Assembly: GCA_963575745.1 (NCBI GenBank)
Contig: CAUYUJ010014542.1
Span: 1-64,000, forward strand
Length of the DNA: 64,000 nucleotides
Direction of reading: 5' to 3'
Source of the DNA: Prorocentrum cordatum
Lineage: Eukaryota > Sar > Dinophyceae > Prorocentrales > Prorocentraceae
Each line of letters begins with the position of its first letter. Within the stretch, counting starts at the first letter, position 1. Position numbers and translations under genes: made by a program. The notes beneath the pieces are model-generated. The model saw only the letters and a list, made by a program, of their open reading frames with translations. It was not told the DNA's origin and searched no databases. This document shows positions 54,901 to 62,514 of the stretch, one piece after another.

Positions 54901-56383
54901 GAGTCGTCTTAGCCCTAAGAGCCCGATTTGTCTTGGCTACAGCAGTAGCCTGAGTTATGGCTTCGAGGCTGACTTCCCTTACACGACGTTCTCGTTCGTG
55001 TCCTGAAGTCTCGGGTCCCTTGGGAAAGTCAAGGGTATCGAGATCAGGAAGGAAGGAGGGCTGACGTCCTGTGTGTGCCTGATATGGCGATACTCCGTTA
55101 TAAAACGTAAACGCATTAGTAACGAAGATGCCTTCCGCCAATACTCTAGTGAATACAACAGGGATGTTGTGTCTATTCAATTCTTCCTCAATCATGTGGA
55201 GGACGCCTCTGAGAATGCCGTTTCGTGACTCAATTGAAGTCGCGTGTTGGCCAGGAGCACGGATACGAAGTTCCGTGCCCTTATTGGCCATCATGGTTTT
55301 AGCGGCATCGTTATTCAGGGCGCCTTCTCCGTCTGAGTATAAAACTTTGAAGGGTCCGCGATAGGCAATCCAGCAATAGTGGTAGGCGTCGATGATAGTG
55401 TCACGTTCTCTGTCGGAAATCTCTAGGCCTGCTGCCAGGCGAATACAACGGTCCATAACATGAAATATGGTCCGTTTCTTGTAAAACATGAGGTCCATTT
55501 CCCCTTCATCGAGCCAGTTACCAGGGAGGCTTATCGATGGTAATGTTGAGTTTCCTGGACGTTCCCATGCTCTACATTCCCGACAGGTATCGCAGATTTC
55601 CTTGATCATGTTCAGTCGAACGTTATCAAGCCCCACCTTTTCGAGGATTAGCCTCATCTTTGGCTCCTTCGCATGATACCATCGCAGATGCAGTTTTCGG
55701 AGTTCCTTTTTCACAACATGGGGTTCGTGACTACGGAGACTCTGTAGACTGTGTTGGATGTCAAATCTCGTCCAGTCGGGTAGTCGTGGAGCCCCAGAGC
55801 CGGTGGAGGCAAGAGGGTTCCTTGTAGCTCTCCGTAGTTGATCCCCTGTGTTGACTGCGTCTGGAGGTGGTGGTACGCCTTGTAGACGTCCGCGGCGGGC
55901 CGCTACCTGTGGCGTGTCACTAGAAGACGCAGAAGGCGTGTTTCCACGCTCGGGGGCGTCTCGTAGTAGGTCGTAGCTGCTAGTACCAGATGTCGGATCG
56001 ACGTTACCGAAGGATCGTGGTCGCGGTGGCCTGGCGCGTGCGCCTTGGCGGCCACCTGAAGCTGAAGCTTGGCCCTCACCAGGTTTAGGTAAGGGTTTCC
56101 ACCAAGCTGGCACGGCTTTGCCTTCGGGGTCGTGGTCGTCTGGTAGTTTAAATGGTTCAGCAAAACGACATTTACCAGGTTCGGTATCAAGGTGGTTCTT
56201 AACACCCTTGCTTCTCGTAAGATCCCTTTGACATGCTGGACATGGCCAATATACAGAGATGGAGTCATGATATTTGCACTGCGTAGGGTCTCTGTTATGG
56301 CTAGGACTGTCCTTTCGGACGTTGTCGATGCATGCCGGGCACGTAGCCACCTTTGGGATGATACGATCCCCGATGCGTCTCAT
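51995..56383 (-). CDS. Copia Pol: integrase, reverse transcriptase, RNase H
   Basis: Intact 1,462-residue frame, ATG at 56,383. Residues 15-75 hold Cys pairs (CPAC, CPAC, C-x-F) like a zinc ribbon. The integrase HHCC region includes LRKLHLRWYHA and CDTCRECRAW, followed by the catalytic triad EMDLMF (~296), YSDGEG (~350) and SIESRNG (~388). RT motifs are SMDIDKAFLKG (~1003) and KHVDDIN (~1105, for YVDD). RNase H shows DIHSDSGYRK (~1255), AAEALAAAH, TIDAESVYKSL and TADGHTKG (~1418). The order integrase-RT-RNase H is that of Ty1/copia. The ATG overlaps the previous ORF's TGA as ATGA, suggesting coupled re-initiation. Seven GNRA-type hairpins, one with a GCAG near-match loop, are translated within it. 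Confidence 0.9.
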   Translation of the reverse strand: MRRIGDRIIPKVATCPACIDNVRKDSPSHNRDPTQCKYHDSISVYWPCPACQRDLTRSKGVKNHLDTEPGKCRFAEPFKLPDDHDPEGKAVPAWWKPLPKPGEGQASASGGRQGARARPPRPRSFGNVDPTSGTSSYDLLRDAPERGNTPSASSSDTPQVAARRGRLQGVPPPPDAVNTGDQLRRATRNPLASTGSGAPRLPDWTRFDIQHSLQSLRSHEPHVVKKELRKLHLRWYHAKEPKMRLILEKVGLDNVRLNMIKEICDTCRECRAWERPGNSTLPSISLPGNWLDEGEMDLMFYKKRTIFHVMDRCIRLAAGLEISDRERDTIIDAYHYCWIAYRGPFKVLYSDGEGALNNDAAKTMMANKGTELRIRAPGQHATSIESRNGILRGVLHMIEEELNRHNIPVVFTRVLAEGIFVTNAFTFYNGVSPYQAHTGRQPSFLPDLDTLDFPKGPETSGHERERRVREVSLEAITQATAVAKTNRALRAKTTPDGARLYSSGDLVDYHRPTATKDDHGGWNGPFPVIRNVPERGHIVVKAGSREVIVMYPDARHTLYIECLLTRELGMDNMAMQTVLAYVAHLSAGKPAKVFGYIPDYKGNLNLSDDSKFHPRVHLALQYLVRNYFRVEHVVAVRLAKSVSSLPAVKYATGSTLIHYDNDISPAFHYYECVGTGLNISQITGSTHSRLIQCLTSRVPSLGFHDDLAKYQHPSNTSGEHESPGNRPSPDTPDASSPSEGRLSTIYEENEEHNIEAMMLEEWYDELRMDLHPTTITDDYLYCVPTTMLPDQCVLVSAFVDEDDIISSDMLGDEPKSFESCLVSLCSNTADESYSLDSDEYGPYVELCFTSEMSKIVLDQTQLAQLDTDMVATMRVYVSSAAKRALVVKEDDLLTKADITAHPKEVSEALYTELKIWIDNRCFEMYDLSKASNIMTSRYVYKWKFVKMGTENVKTIRLRLVLRGFMDTEAFDVETFSGTARRQSQRLLASEAACHPEWILASMDIDKAFLKGLTYEELAHATGEETRMVCFTLPPGSAQVLRTLPGFSSYDESRRCLRCLKPGTGTKDAPRAFSLKLRTTTRAIGLTPTSYDPEFEFSQDLLTAKHVDDINMTGLEKNIDDYVQRVEKVFGKCKLNKHTYTNCAVRYTKNDQGDVIMDQDEYIKQLRPITHPELTGAAADAKATKLITDMFVSLRGALAYALLTQIWLMVYVVSLQKIQEPTNLQVRRLNAVTRKLISSPKRITFPRMKPTNEVDIHSDSGYRKLTGEEDDETKGYGIRGANVLRRGNSPQGKSVVHLCDGLCKSHRLQVRSSYAAEALAAAHNLDECYPTLITLHELKAGALTPRQLRDMREVGGLAIKVSLTIDAESVYKSLSSRDLKIPTERTLLGHISWIRELMDIGIVHNVQWCDTRDMTADGHTKGSIDRELLLEVMSGTQSFKYDVKQFVPFRGPEDRDKPKSNQF

Positions 56384-58497
56384 ACCTTCGCCTGGTTCAG
56401 CTTGCTCAGGAAGGTCGGCAGGATAAGCATGTGCAGACTTATAGGCGCGTTTCCGCGCGTAGTGTCAATGGCTTTCGCCAGATAGACGGCTTCCACGAAG
56501 GCAGACTGCAGTCGTCGAGTATATCTTTGTGCTAGTGAAAGCTCGGTGTTGCACGGTTGTGCGTGCACATGCTGACCGTTGCACTTGAGTCGCTCAAAGG
56601 GTTTAAGAATTGTCTCGTCGTTGCTGGTGATATTTGTCGGCTTCTTAATATAGTCACCAGTCGTATCCTTAAGTCCCGTAGCGCATTGGTCAATGCGCAC
56701 GGTTGTAATGTGTGGTCGGTTGGCAAGCTTCGTCCATGGAGAGATATCGTCCACCCATGTTCCTGTAGGTTGTTCGCGTATAAACCACCTCTGAGCGTCA
56801 TCTTGGGTTACAGCAATTTTACCACAGTAAATTATGTGTGGTAAGTCTTCTCTGTGGTGCTGTTCCCAAGTGTTATAGTTGACTTTGTAGTTATAGTAAG
56901 ATGGTGGTCCTGTGGTGCGGCAGCTGGGTTGCAGCATGGCAACTCGTACGTAGCATATCTTAAAGTAATGATCTATAACCTGCTGCACCGAGGGGTCTCC
57001 CAGGTCGACATATGTAGTCTTGTCCAAGTTGCCGCCTGAGGAAAGTCCCCTTGAGAAGGCAAGCTCTGAGATGCCACCCTCGCCGCCACAAAGCTCCAAC
57101 ATATCCACGCAGTTGTTATGGCCGTAGCATAGTGTAGCAACTATGCTGTATATGTTAGCGTGTGTGTCGGGCATAGATGTGGGGAGGGTAAGGAACAGGT
57201 CATCGTCCTCGTCGGAGCTTATCAGCTCAACAGGGACGTCAGTACTCCAGATTGCCATAAGATCCTGTCCGAGTCCTGACAAGTCGTCGCCGCAATCGTC
57301 ATTTCCGTCTTCGACGTGCTTTTTAATGCGGCGAGGCTTGATGCCTGCTTCCTTTTCGGCTTTGAGCCTCTCCTTCTGTTTTATACGCGATTCAGTGGGT
57401 AAAGCTTGTTCGTCTTGTTCGTCGGTCTGTGTACTCATTGTCGTGGTTGAATGGGTACATGCGTCAATCGCCAGAGTCGGGAGGGGGAGAGAACAGTCAT
57501 CTATGATGACGCGTCGATGTTTCTGTGGTGATTGAGTCGGCTCGTTTCCGAGCAAGACCGGTTCCTCGGGTTGCCAATACAACCGAGTACTGATGTTGGC
57601 AACCCCTGCAGGTAATGGTGCATGCCAATCATACCCTGTTGGTTGATCGGTAACTGAGATATCTTGAATAACCGCGTTGGTATCCAGGTTGATTGTTACA
57701 CGTCGGATGACTTCAGACCATTTTGGTCCTCCCTTATGAGTCGTCACGTAGTGACGGGTATTATGGTCTGTACGTGTATACGTATTTAAGTATACGGGCA
57801 CGTTTCCGTGCGTGGTGGTGCTCCCCAGGATTTTGTCGTTCAAGTGACGGATGAGTATAGTGCGTGTCTGAGCCCGCCATTCAGCATGTCGTACTGTATG
57901 GCCGTACCAATCCAACACATGTTGTGGTATGGCCTGCTTACAGGTACATGTCCACAGCTTCGAGCTGATCGGTATAGATGATGCTACCTGCATATAGGTA
58001 CCGCTTGGTGTACTGTCTTGCATATTGAACCGAATACCGAAATGACACAGACGCATCCGTATTACTGACAACTTTAGATCTTCCAGGGTATCACGTACTG
58101 GAGATAACTTCCAAACATATCCTGGGGGACCAAATATTATAATCTTCATGCGGAGTTTCTTGGCTTTAATCAACAGGTTCTGGATACGTGACCAATGTGG
58201 GGCCACTCTCTTTCCTGGAGTTCGTACGTACCAGTCACCCGGAGTACTAATCCATATGAGAGTGTAATCTCCACTGATCACCGCACCTAGGTAGTTTGTG
58301 CCCACGCTTGTCATAAGTTCGTTGTGGGAAATACGATCACAAATATAACCTCGTGTGCGGAGGTCGGCACATGCCTCCCTCGTATCTTCGATGACAAAAG
58401 CCCTCTTACTAAGGCAGGTTACCCCGCTGTCCTTGTTACCCCCCGGCTTTTCAGCCAACAGGCAAGGCGACGAGGGGGCGACGTCGCCCTGCCATCT
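56380..58497 (-). CDS. Copia ORF with methyltransferase-like domain
   Basis: The frame is open from just after the TGA of the upstream ORF, in the same frame as it, to TGA at 56,380. No ATG lies near the start, so readthrough is possible. The N-terminal half has TLIWISTPGDWYVRTPGKR, KKLRMKIIIFGPPGYVWKL and RMRLCHFGIRFN. The middle is charged. The C-terminal third has DMLELCGGEGGISELAF (glycine-rich, SAM-loop-like), MLQPSCRTTGPPSYYN, GKIAVTQDDAQRWFIREQP, VRIDQCATGLKD, IKKPTNITSNDE and CNGQHVHAQP. I read this as a Rossmann methyltransferase-like fold with an EQP block in place of ENP/ENV. That is inference; the ORF is otherwise unrecognised. Three GNRA hairpins lie inside. Confidence 0.55.
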   Translation of the reverse strand, partial: RWQGDVAPSSPCLLAEKPGGNKDSGVTCLSKRAFVIEDTREACADLRTRGYICDRISHNELMTSVGTNYLGAVISGDYTLIWISTPGDWYVRTPGKRVAPHWSRIQNLLIKAKKLRMKIIIFGPPGYVWKLSPVRDTLEDLKLSVIRMRLCHFGIRFNMQDSTPSGTYMQVASSIPISSKLWTCTCKQAIPQHVLDWYGHTVRHAEWRAQTRTILIRHLNDKILGSTTTHGNVPVYLNTYTRTDHNTRHYVTTHKGGPKWSEVIRRVTINLDTNAVIQDISVTDQPTGYDWHAPLPAGVANISTRLYWQPEEPVLLGNEPTQSPQKHRRVIIDDCSLPLPTLAIDACTHSTTTMSTQTDEQDEQALPTESRIKQKERLKAEKEAGIKPRRIKKHVEDGNDDCGDDLSGLGQDLMAIWSTDVPVELISSDEDDDLFLTLPTSMPDTHANIYSIVATLCYGHNNCVDMLELCGGEGGISELAFSRGLSSGGNLDKTTYVDLGDPSVQQVIDHYFKICYVRVAMLQPSCRTTGPPSYYNYKVNYNTWEQHHREDLPHIIYCGKIAVTQDDAQRWFIREQPTGTWVDDISPWTKLANRPHITTVRIDQCATGLKDTTGDYIKKPTNITSNDETILKPFERLKCNGQHVHAQPCNTELSLAQRYTRRLQSAFVEAVYLAKAIDTTRGNAPISLHMLILPTFLSKLNQAKV

Positions 58498-61400
58498 TCA
58501 AGATGAAGAAGATGTGCCTACAATATCTGCCAGCATCTGGGCTTCCCTCAGATGCTGGAGCTCAGCACTGCAGCGCGCCGTGGCCTCAGAGGCGGATTGC
58601 TCCGCAAATGCTGTCAGCATCGATGGATTATCCATCAGCTGTTTCAGCACGCCTTTGGACCTAGCGTCGCTGACCGTATGCAATTCACGATTAGTGTATC
58701 CCATCACTATTTTACGGCGGGACTGCACAGCGTCCATGGGTACACTACCAACATGCAGGGCCAGTGTCCTGGCAACGAAACAATCGAACGTCTCGAGATC
58801 GTTGATGTTGTCGCCTCGCATGGTGGCCTTGGCGAGCGTCTCCATCAACCCCTGGGGCAGGTTTCCCTGCAATTGATTGCGCTCCTGCGCTGGGGTCGGC
58901 TCGCCTGTCAGCACTGTCTGGAAGGACGTGCTGCTTGAGCTCGAGGCGGGTTGCCCCGCAGCTCCAAAACAGTCACACCTGATCGACAGATGCCCTGACG
59001 GCAACTTTGTCGTCGGCATGATTTTGGAGCCTTCTGGGAGCTCCATTTTGACCTGCCCCTTACCAGGGAATATCAGCTTTTCCTGGCCTCGTTCAAGCAC
59101 GATGATCGTGCGTTTGTCCTGCATACTATCGAGACCTAGGATGGCCGGCAGGTCCTTACCACAGCCTGACACAATGTTCGTCTTGTATGAACCGAGTTGG
59201 GCCGACCCATGGTACTCGCAGGCAATACTGAATGTGCCTACGGTATCCGCTGGGGCCGACCCTTCTCCCACTCCGTTGATATTCAAACGAGAGCGGGGCT
59301 CGAACGTACAAGTACGGCCATGTGCCTCGGCAGCCTGGACGAACTTACGGCTCGTGTTCTCGCCCATGATGTTGATCTTCGAACCGACGTCGATGAGTAT
59401 GGAATTTCCACCATCATCCAAGAACGTCTTACTCGGCTGCTTGATGTGCACAATTTCTGAAGTGTCGGTTGTGTCGGTAGGCGGGTTTCCCCGCGGCACA
59501 TTCGTACTCCCTGGCGGGTTACCCCGCACGACACTGGCATGCGACTCGCTCTCGGCCATGCGTGCCAGGTCAATGTACTGGAAGTACGACACGTGCTGGG
59601 CGTGATCACCACGCTCCTCCCGCCAGTTGGCATACTCATCACGTATGCTCATATACTGCTCGCGGGTAGTGCGCCTTATCAGCGTTAGGTACGAGTGAAG
59701 GGCGATGTCTTGCAGCCCCTCGTTCGTGACGTGATCCCGGTACCGCAGCCACTCCTCGAACTCCTCATTCGTCGCTGAGATGTTGACGGCCCTGGCTGCT
59801 GTTGCTGCTGACGCCGCTGAGGATTCTGATAGGTCTAACGACGGACTATCAGTTTCAGGATTATTGGCATCTAGCATAAATGTTGTGTGCGTATTATCCA
59901 TCTGATTCTGGAAATGTCGTACACGCAACTCGCGCAGCTGATCAGGGCCCAGTGACATCTCAGCCTCGCCTCCACTCTGGGGAGACATCTGAGGAGTATC
60001 ATGCAGGTTTCCCTGCTGAGGCGCCGTCATCGGGATAAGCTGATCAAAATATCCCGTTTCCATAGGCGGCCTTACCTCTTCAGGCAGGTATCCCTGCTGT
60101 TGTGACGGAACTGTCTGCATAGCTAGCATCCTGGACGTCATCTCCTCCACCATGCTCCTCAGCTCCCGCAGCTCTCTCGCTGACTGCTCAGGAGTCTGAC
60201 TAAAGGAGCCGGTCCATGGGAAGGATGATGCTATAATGCCAGGTGCTCGACAGATAGCACATGGTGGCTGCTGGGGATCTCCCTCACGCTGATTTGCGAC
60301 GTGGCCCACCACATTGGAATTCCAGCATCCCTCGTGGAATAGGTGATTGCACCTCAGGCGGTAGACGCTATCCCTGGGCTGAAATTCTTCGAGGCATACC
60401 GCACAGGTATCTTCCATCCCAGTGAAGACTTCTACGTCTGCTACCCTGGGATATACCCGCCGCTGCCTCTCCAATACCGTCTCGGAGGGCATGAAGGCTG
60501 ATGGGGGTGTCCCCGTTGGATTCAGCACTTCCTGCACTTCGACATTTGGCATGGAAGTGGTAGGAGTCACGGCGGGCGAGTTTCCTCGCAAAGGTGAGCC
60601 CCTGTTCCTCACCACATCAAGTGCAGCTGCACGTGACTGATCCCGTACGCTTTGCACCGCCTGCCTCCTCCTGAAACATGCCTGCTGAGTGTGGTGTGTC
60701 TGTCTGATGTAGTCAGGCACGCCCCTACTGCCAGACGATATTGAATGGGCAGTGGGCTGAACAACCACCTCTGGTGATGTTGGTGAAGGCATAAAGGCCA
60801 TGTGCGGGTACATGGAATGGTCGCTGCAGCGCACATTAGTGAGGTTATGCATCTGATCCGCCAATTCACGAACAAATTTGTTCGGAACCCTTGACCCGTC
60901 AGGGTATAATGGCGAATTCATCTGCGTTGGTGGTGGCCTCTGGCCCTGAGACATGCTCGGATGGGCGTTGAACGCCGGGATAAAGGCTCGTTGCCGAGCA
61001 GGGTCCCGTGGGTTGGGACCCTCAGGTTCCCAGGACCAGGCTGGCCTCCACCTCTGCCCACTTGGGTGAGGCAGATTATGGTTCTGCACCTGCTGCACCG
61101 CGGCCGCCACTCTTGAGCGATAGTCGTCAGGTACACCCGCCCTGTGGTGGCTTGGTGTACCAGGCAGGTTTCCCTGCTGACTCGTTGGCGTGCCGGGCGG
61201 CATCATGTTGAGGAGGGCTGTGCTGTGATCAGCCCTAGCCGCAGCTATCCTCTCCATGAGTGTGCCGTTTGCGGCAGGGCGGACAGGTGTCCCGAATGGG
61301 GATTGTGCCGGTGGTGTGCCCAATGGAGTCATGCCCCTTGGAGTGTGCATGCTCTGAGTAGGGCTTCCATGCATTGGTTCAAACCGAGCAGGTCCGCTTG

Positions 61401-61836
61401 TAGGCAGGTTTCCCTGCATGGCCTGACGATTTCTCGTAGCCATAGCGGACATTGCTCCCTGGCCTGCGGCCCAGGGATCCTGCTGGTATAACCTGTCCGC
61501 CAGCTGTTCTACCTGGTCAGGGTTCAGCGCGGCTGCGATCTGATCCAGGTCCGAGGTACTAATGGCCTGCCAAGACACGGCACTAGGCCCTTGGCTTGGG
61601 GCACGGCTTGGAGCCGCGCTCCCGGCCTCACTCTCGGTGATCATGAAGATCCGAAAGATCTCAGGCTGGTTTCCCAGCTGGGTAGGGCTGTAGTGGTCCC
61701 CAACTTCCCTGTGGGGGTAGACCATGGGGGGGTCGACGCCCTCCTTGGTCTTGGGACCACTGGTACTTAACGCTGGAAGTACCAACGTCAGCCCACCTGT
61801 CAGGAGCAGACATCGTTGCGACAGAGACTCGCGCAT
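58498..61836 (-). CDS. Copia Gag-like ORF with RING finger and aspartic protease
   Basis: ATG at 61,836 in a good context; 1,112 residues. A Pro/Gln-rich N-terminal ~470 residues is followed by a RING-H2-like finger (CAVCLEEFQPRDSVYRLRCN, HLFHEGCW, then CAICR, ~residues 478-530). The protease region (~810-930) has ILIDVGSKINIMG in the position of D-T/S-G and AILGLDSM as the second signature, so the active site would read DVGS. Between them are helical segments (EFEEWLRYRDHVTNEG, YMSIRDEYANWREERGDH) that could be capsid. It ends DIVGTSSSS and TGA at 58,498. About a dozen GNRA-type hairpins sit in its linkers, read as QGNLP or RGNPP. Confidence 0.72.
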   Translation of the reverse strand: MRESLSQRCLLLTGGLTLVLPALSTSGPKTKEGVDPPMVYPHREVGDHYSPTQLGNQPEIFRIFMITESEAGSAAPSRAPSQGPSAVSWQAISTSDLDQIAAALNPDQVEQLADRLYQQDPWAAGQGAMSAMATRNRQAMQGNLPTSGPARFEPMHGSPTQSMHTPRGMTPLGTPPAQSPFGTPVRPAANGTLMERIAAARADHSTALLNMMPPGTPTSQQGNLPGTPSHHRAGVPDDYRSRVAAAVQQVQNHNLPHPSGQRWRPAWSWEPEGPNPRDPARQRAFIPAFNAHPSMSQGQRPPPTQMNSPLYPDGSRVPNKFVRELADQMHNLTNVRCSDHSMYPHMAFMPSPTSPEVVVQPTAHSISSGSRGVPDYIRQTHHTQQACFRRRQAVQSVRDQSRAAALDVVRNRGSPLRGNSPAVTPTTSMPNVEVQEVLNPTGTPPSAFMPSETVLERQRRVYPRVADVEVFTGMEDTCAVCLEEFQPRDSVYRLRCNHLFHEGCWNSNVVGHVANQREGDPQQPPCAICRAPGIIASSFPWTGSFSQTPEQSARELRELRSMVEEMTSRMLAMQTVPSQQQGYLPEEVRPPMETGYFDQLIPMTAPQQGNLHDTPQMSPQSGGEAEMSLGPDQLRELRVRHFQNQMDNTHTTFMLDANNPETDSPSLDLSESSAASAATAARAVNISATNEEFEEWLRYRDHVTNEGLQDIALHSYLTLIRRTTREQYMSIRDEYANWREERGDHAQHVSYFQYIDLARMAESESHASVVRGNPPGSTNVPRGNPPTDTTDTSEIVHIKQPSKTFLDDGGNSILIDVGSKINIMGENTSRKFVQAAEAHGRTCTFEPRSRLNINGVGEGSAPADTVGTFSIACEYHGSAQLGSYKTNIVSGCGKDLPAILGLDSMQDKRTIIVLERGQEKLIFPGKGQVKMELPEGSKIMPTTKLPSGHLSIRCDCFGAAGQPASSSSSTSFQTVLTGEPTPAQERNQLQGNLPQGLMETLAKATMRGDNINDLETFDCFVARTLALHVGSVPMDAVQSRRKIVMGYTNRELHTVSDARSKGVLKQLMDNPSMLTAFAEQSASEATARCSAELQHLREAQMLADIVGTSSSS

Positions 61837-62514
61837 GGCGGCTCCCCAAATACTCTGGATTACGCCATTGCCTTCCTGTGGTCAGATCCTCTACATGAGA
61901 GATGTAATACGGTTCAATGATACCGTTATCTCCCTCGGACAAGAGGACTCCGTTATCGGACCAACAGAACTTCATACCATCTTGTATGGCCTGACGCCAA
62001 TCTACGAAGATGATGATGTTGAATCTGGGTCCCACCCACTGTTCACGGCACGGCGGCGAACTGTCGGCACGAAGTGAATGTGCGAACGGCCTGTCCCCTT
62101 TTTCTTCGTGTTGTGCTCAGGTCTACAGGACAGGCCGTGCCACATAATACCTTCGAAAGCATGCCATCGAGTGCCATGCATGGCGACTTCAGGGTATGGG
62201 GCCGGTCTCCCGGCAGGTTGGTCGCACAGTACAATGTAGCTGTACAGCGACCATGGAGCTTTCAATGTCCATGAATGCCCCTGAGAGGCGCGGATGAAGA
62301 TAGCGGGCTCGCCAGAGTCCCGCATTAACACCTTGAACTGTAGGCGCTGTTTTTCTTCTCCGTCTGGTTCACGGACATGAACAACTGCCATCATGATGGC
62401 TGCCAGTTGGTCAACCGAGCGCCTACATATGCTCGTTGATGACCTTGGCCTCGTCATACTTTGGGCTATACCCAGCATGTCTTGATTGACCTGTGTTCCA
62501 CGGATAATGGTCAA
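61661..62514 (-). pseudogene. KptA/Tpt1 RNA 2'-phosphotransferase, middle and C-terminal parts in two frames
   Basis: The middle part (frame open 62,514-62,002) has KQRLQFKVL, FIRASQGHSW (62,300), MHGTRWHAFEGIMWHGL (62,180) and RSHIHFVP (62,090). The last part (frame open 62,035-61,661) has FNIIIFVDWRQAIQDGMKF and CWSDNGVLLSEGDNGI. These match the KptA/Tpt1 core: R.R..QGHS, HGT...I...GL, R.H.H, and S.NGV.LT near the end. Known members use NAD+ to remove the 2'-phosphate left by RNA ligation. The domain begins in the ORF that ends at 62,423 and crosses a +1 change at about 62,430 and a -1 change near 62,045, a compensating pair, so either this copy is damaged or both are recoded. Confidence 0.8.

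Noticed and set aside
55493-55560. Additional GNRA hairpins at SLPGNW and RPGNST
   Set aside because: The peptide resembles the hairpin-encoded GN motif but the flanking bases do not pair (GTTGAG against CTGGAC), so they were not counted.
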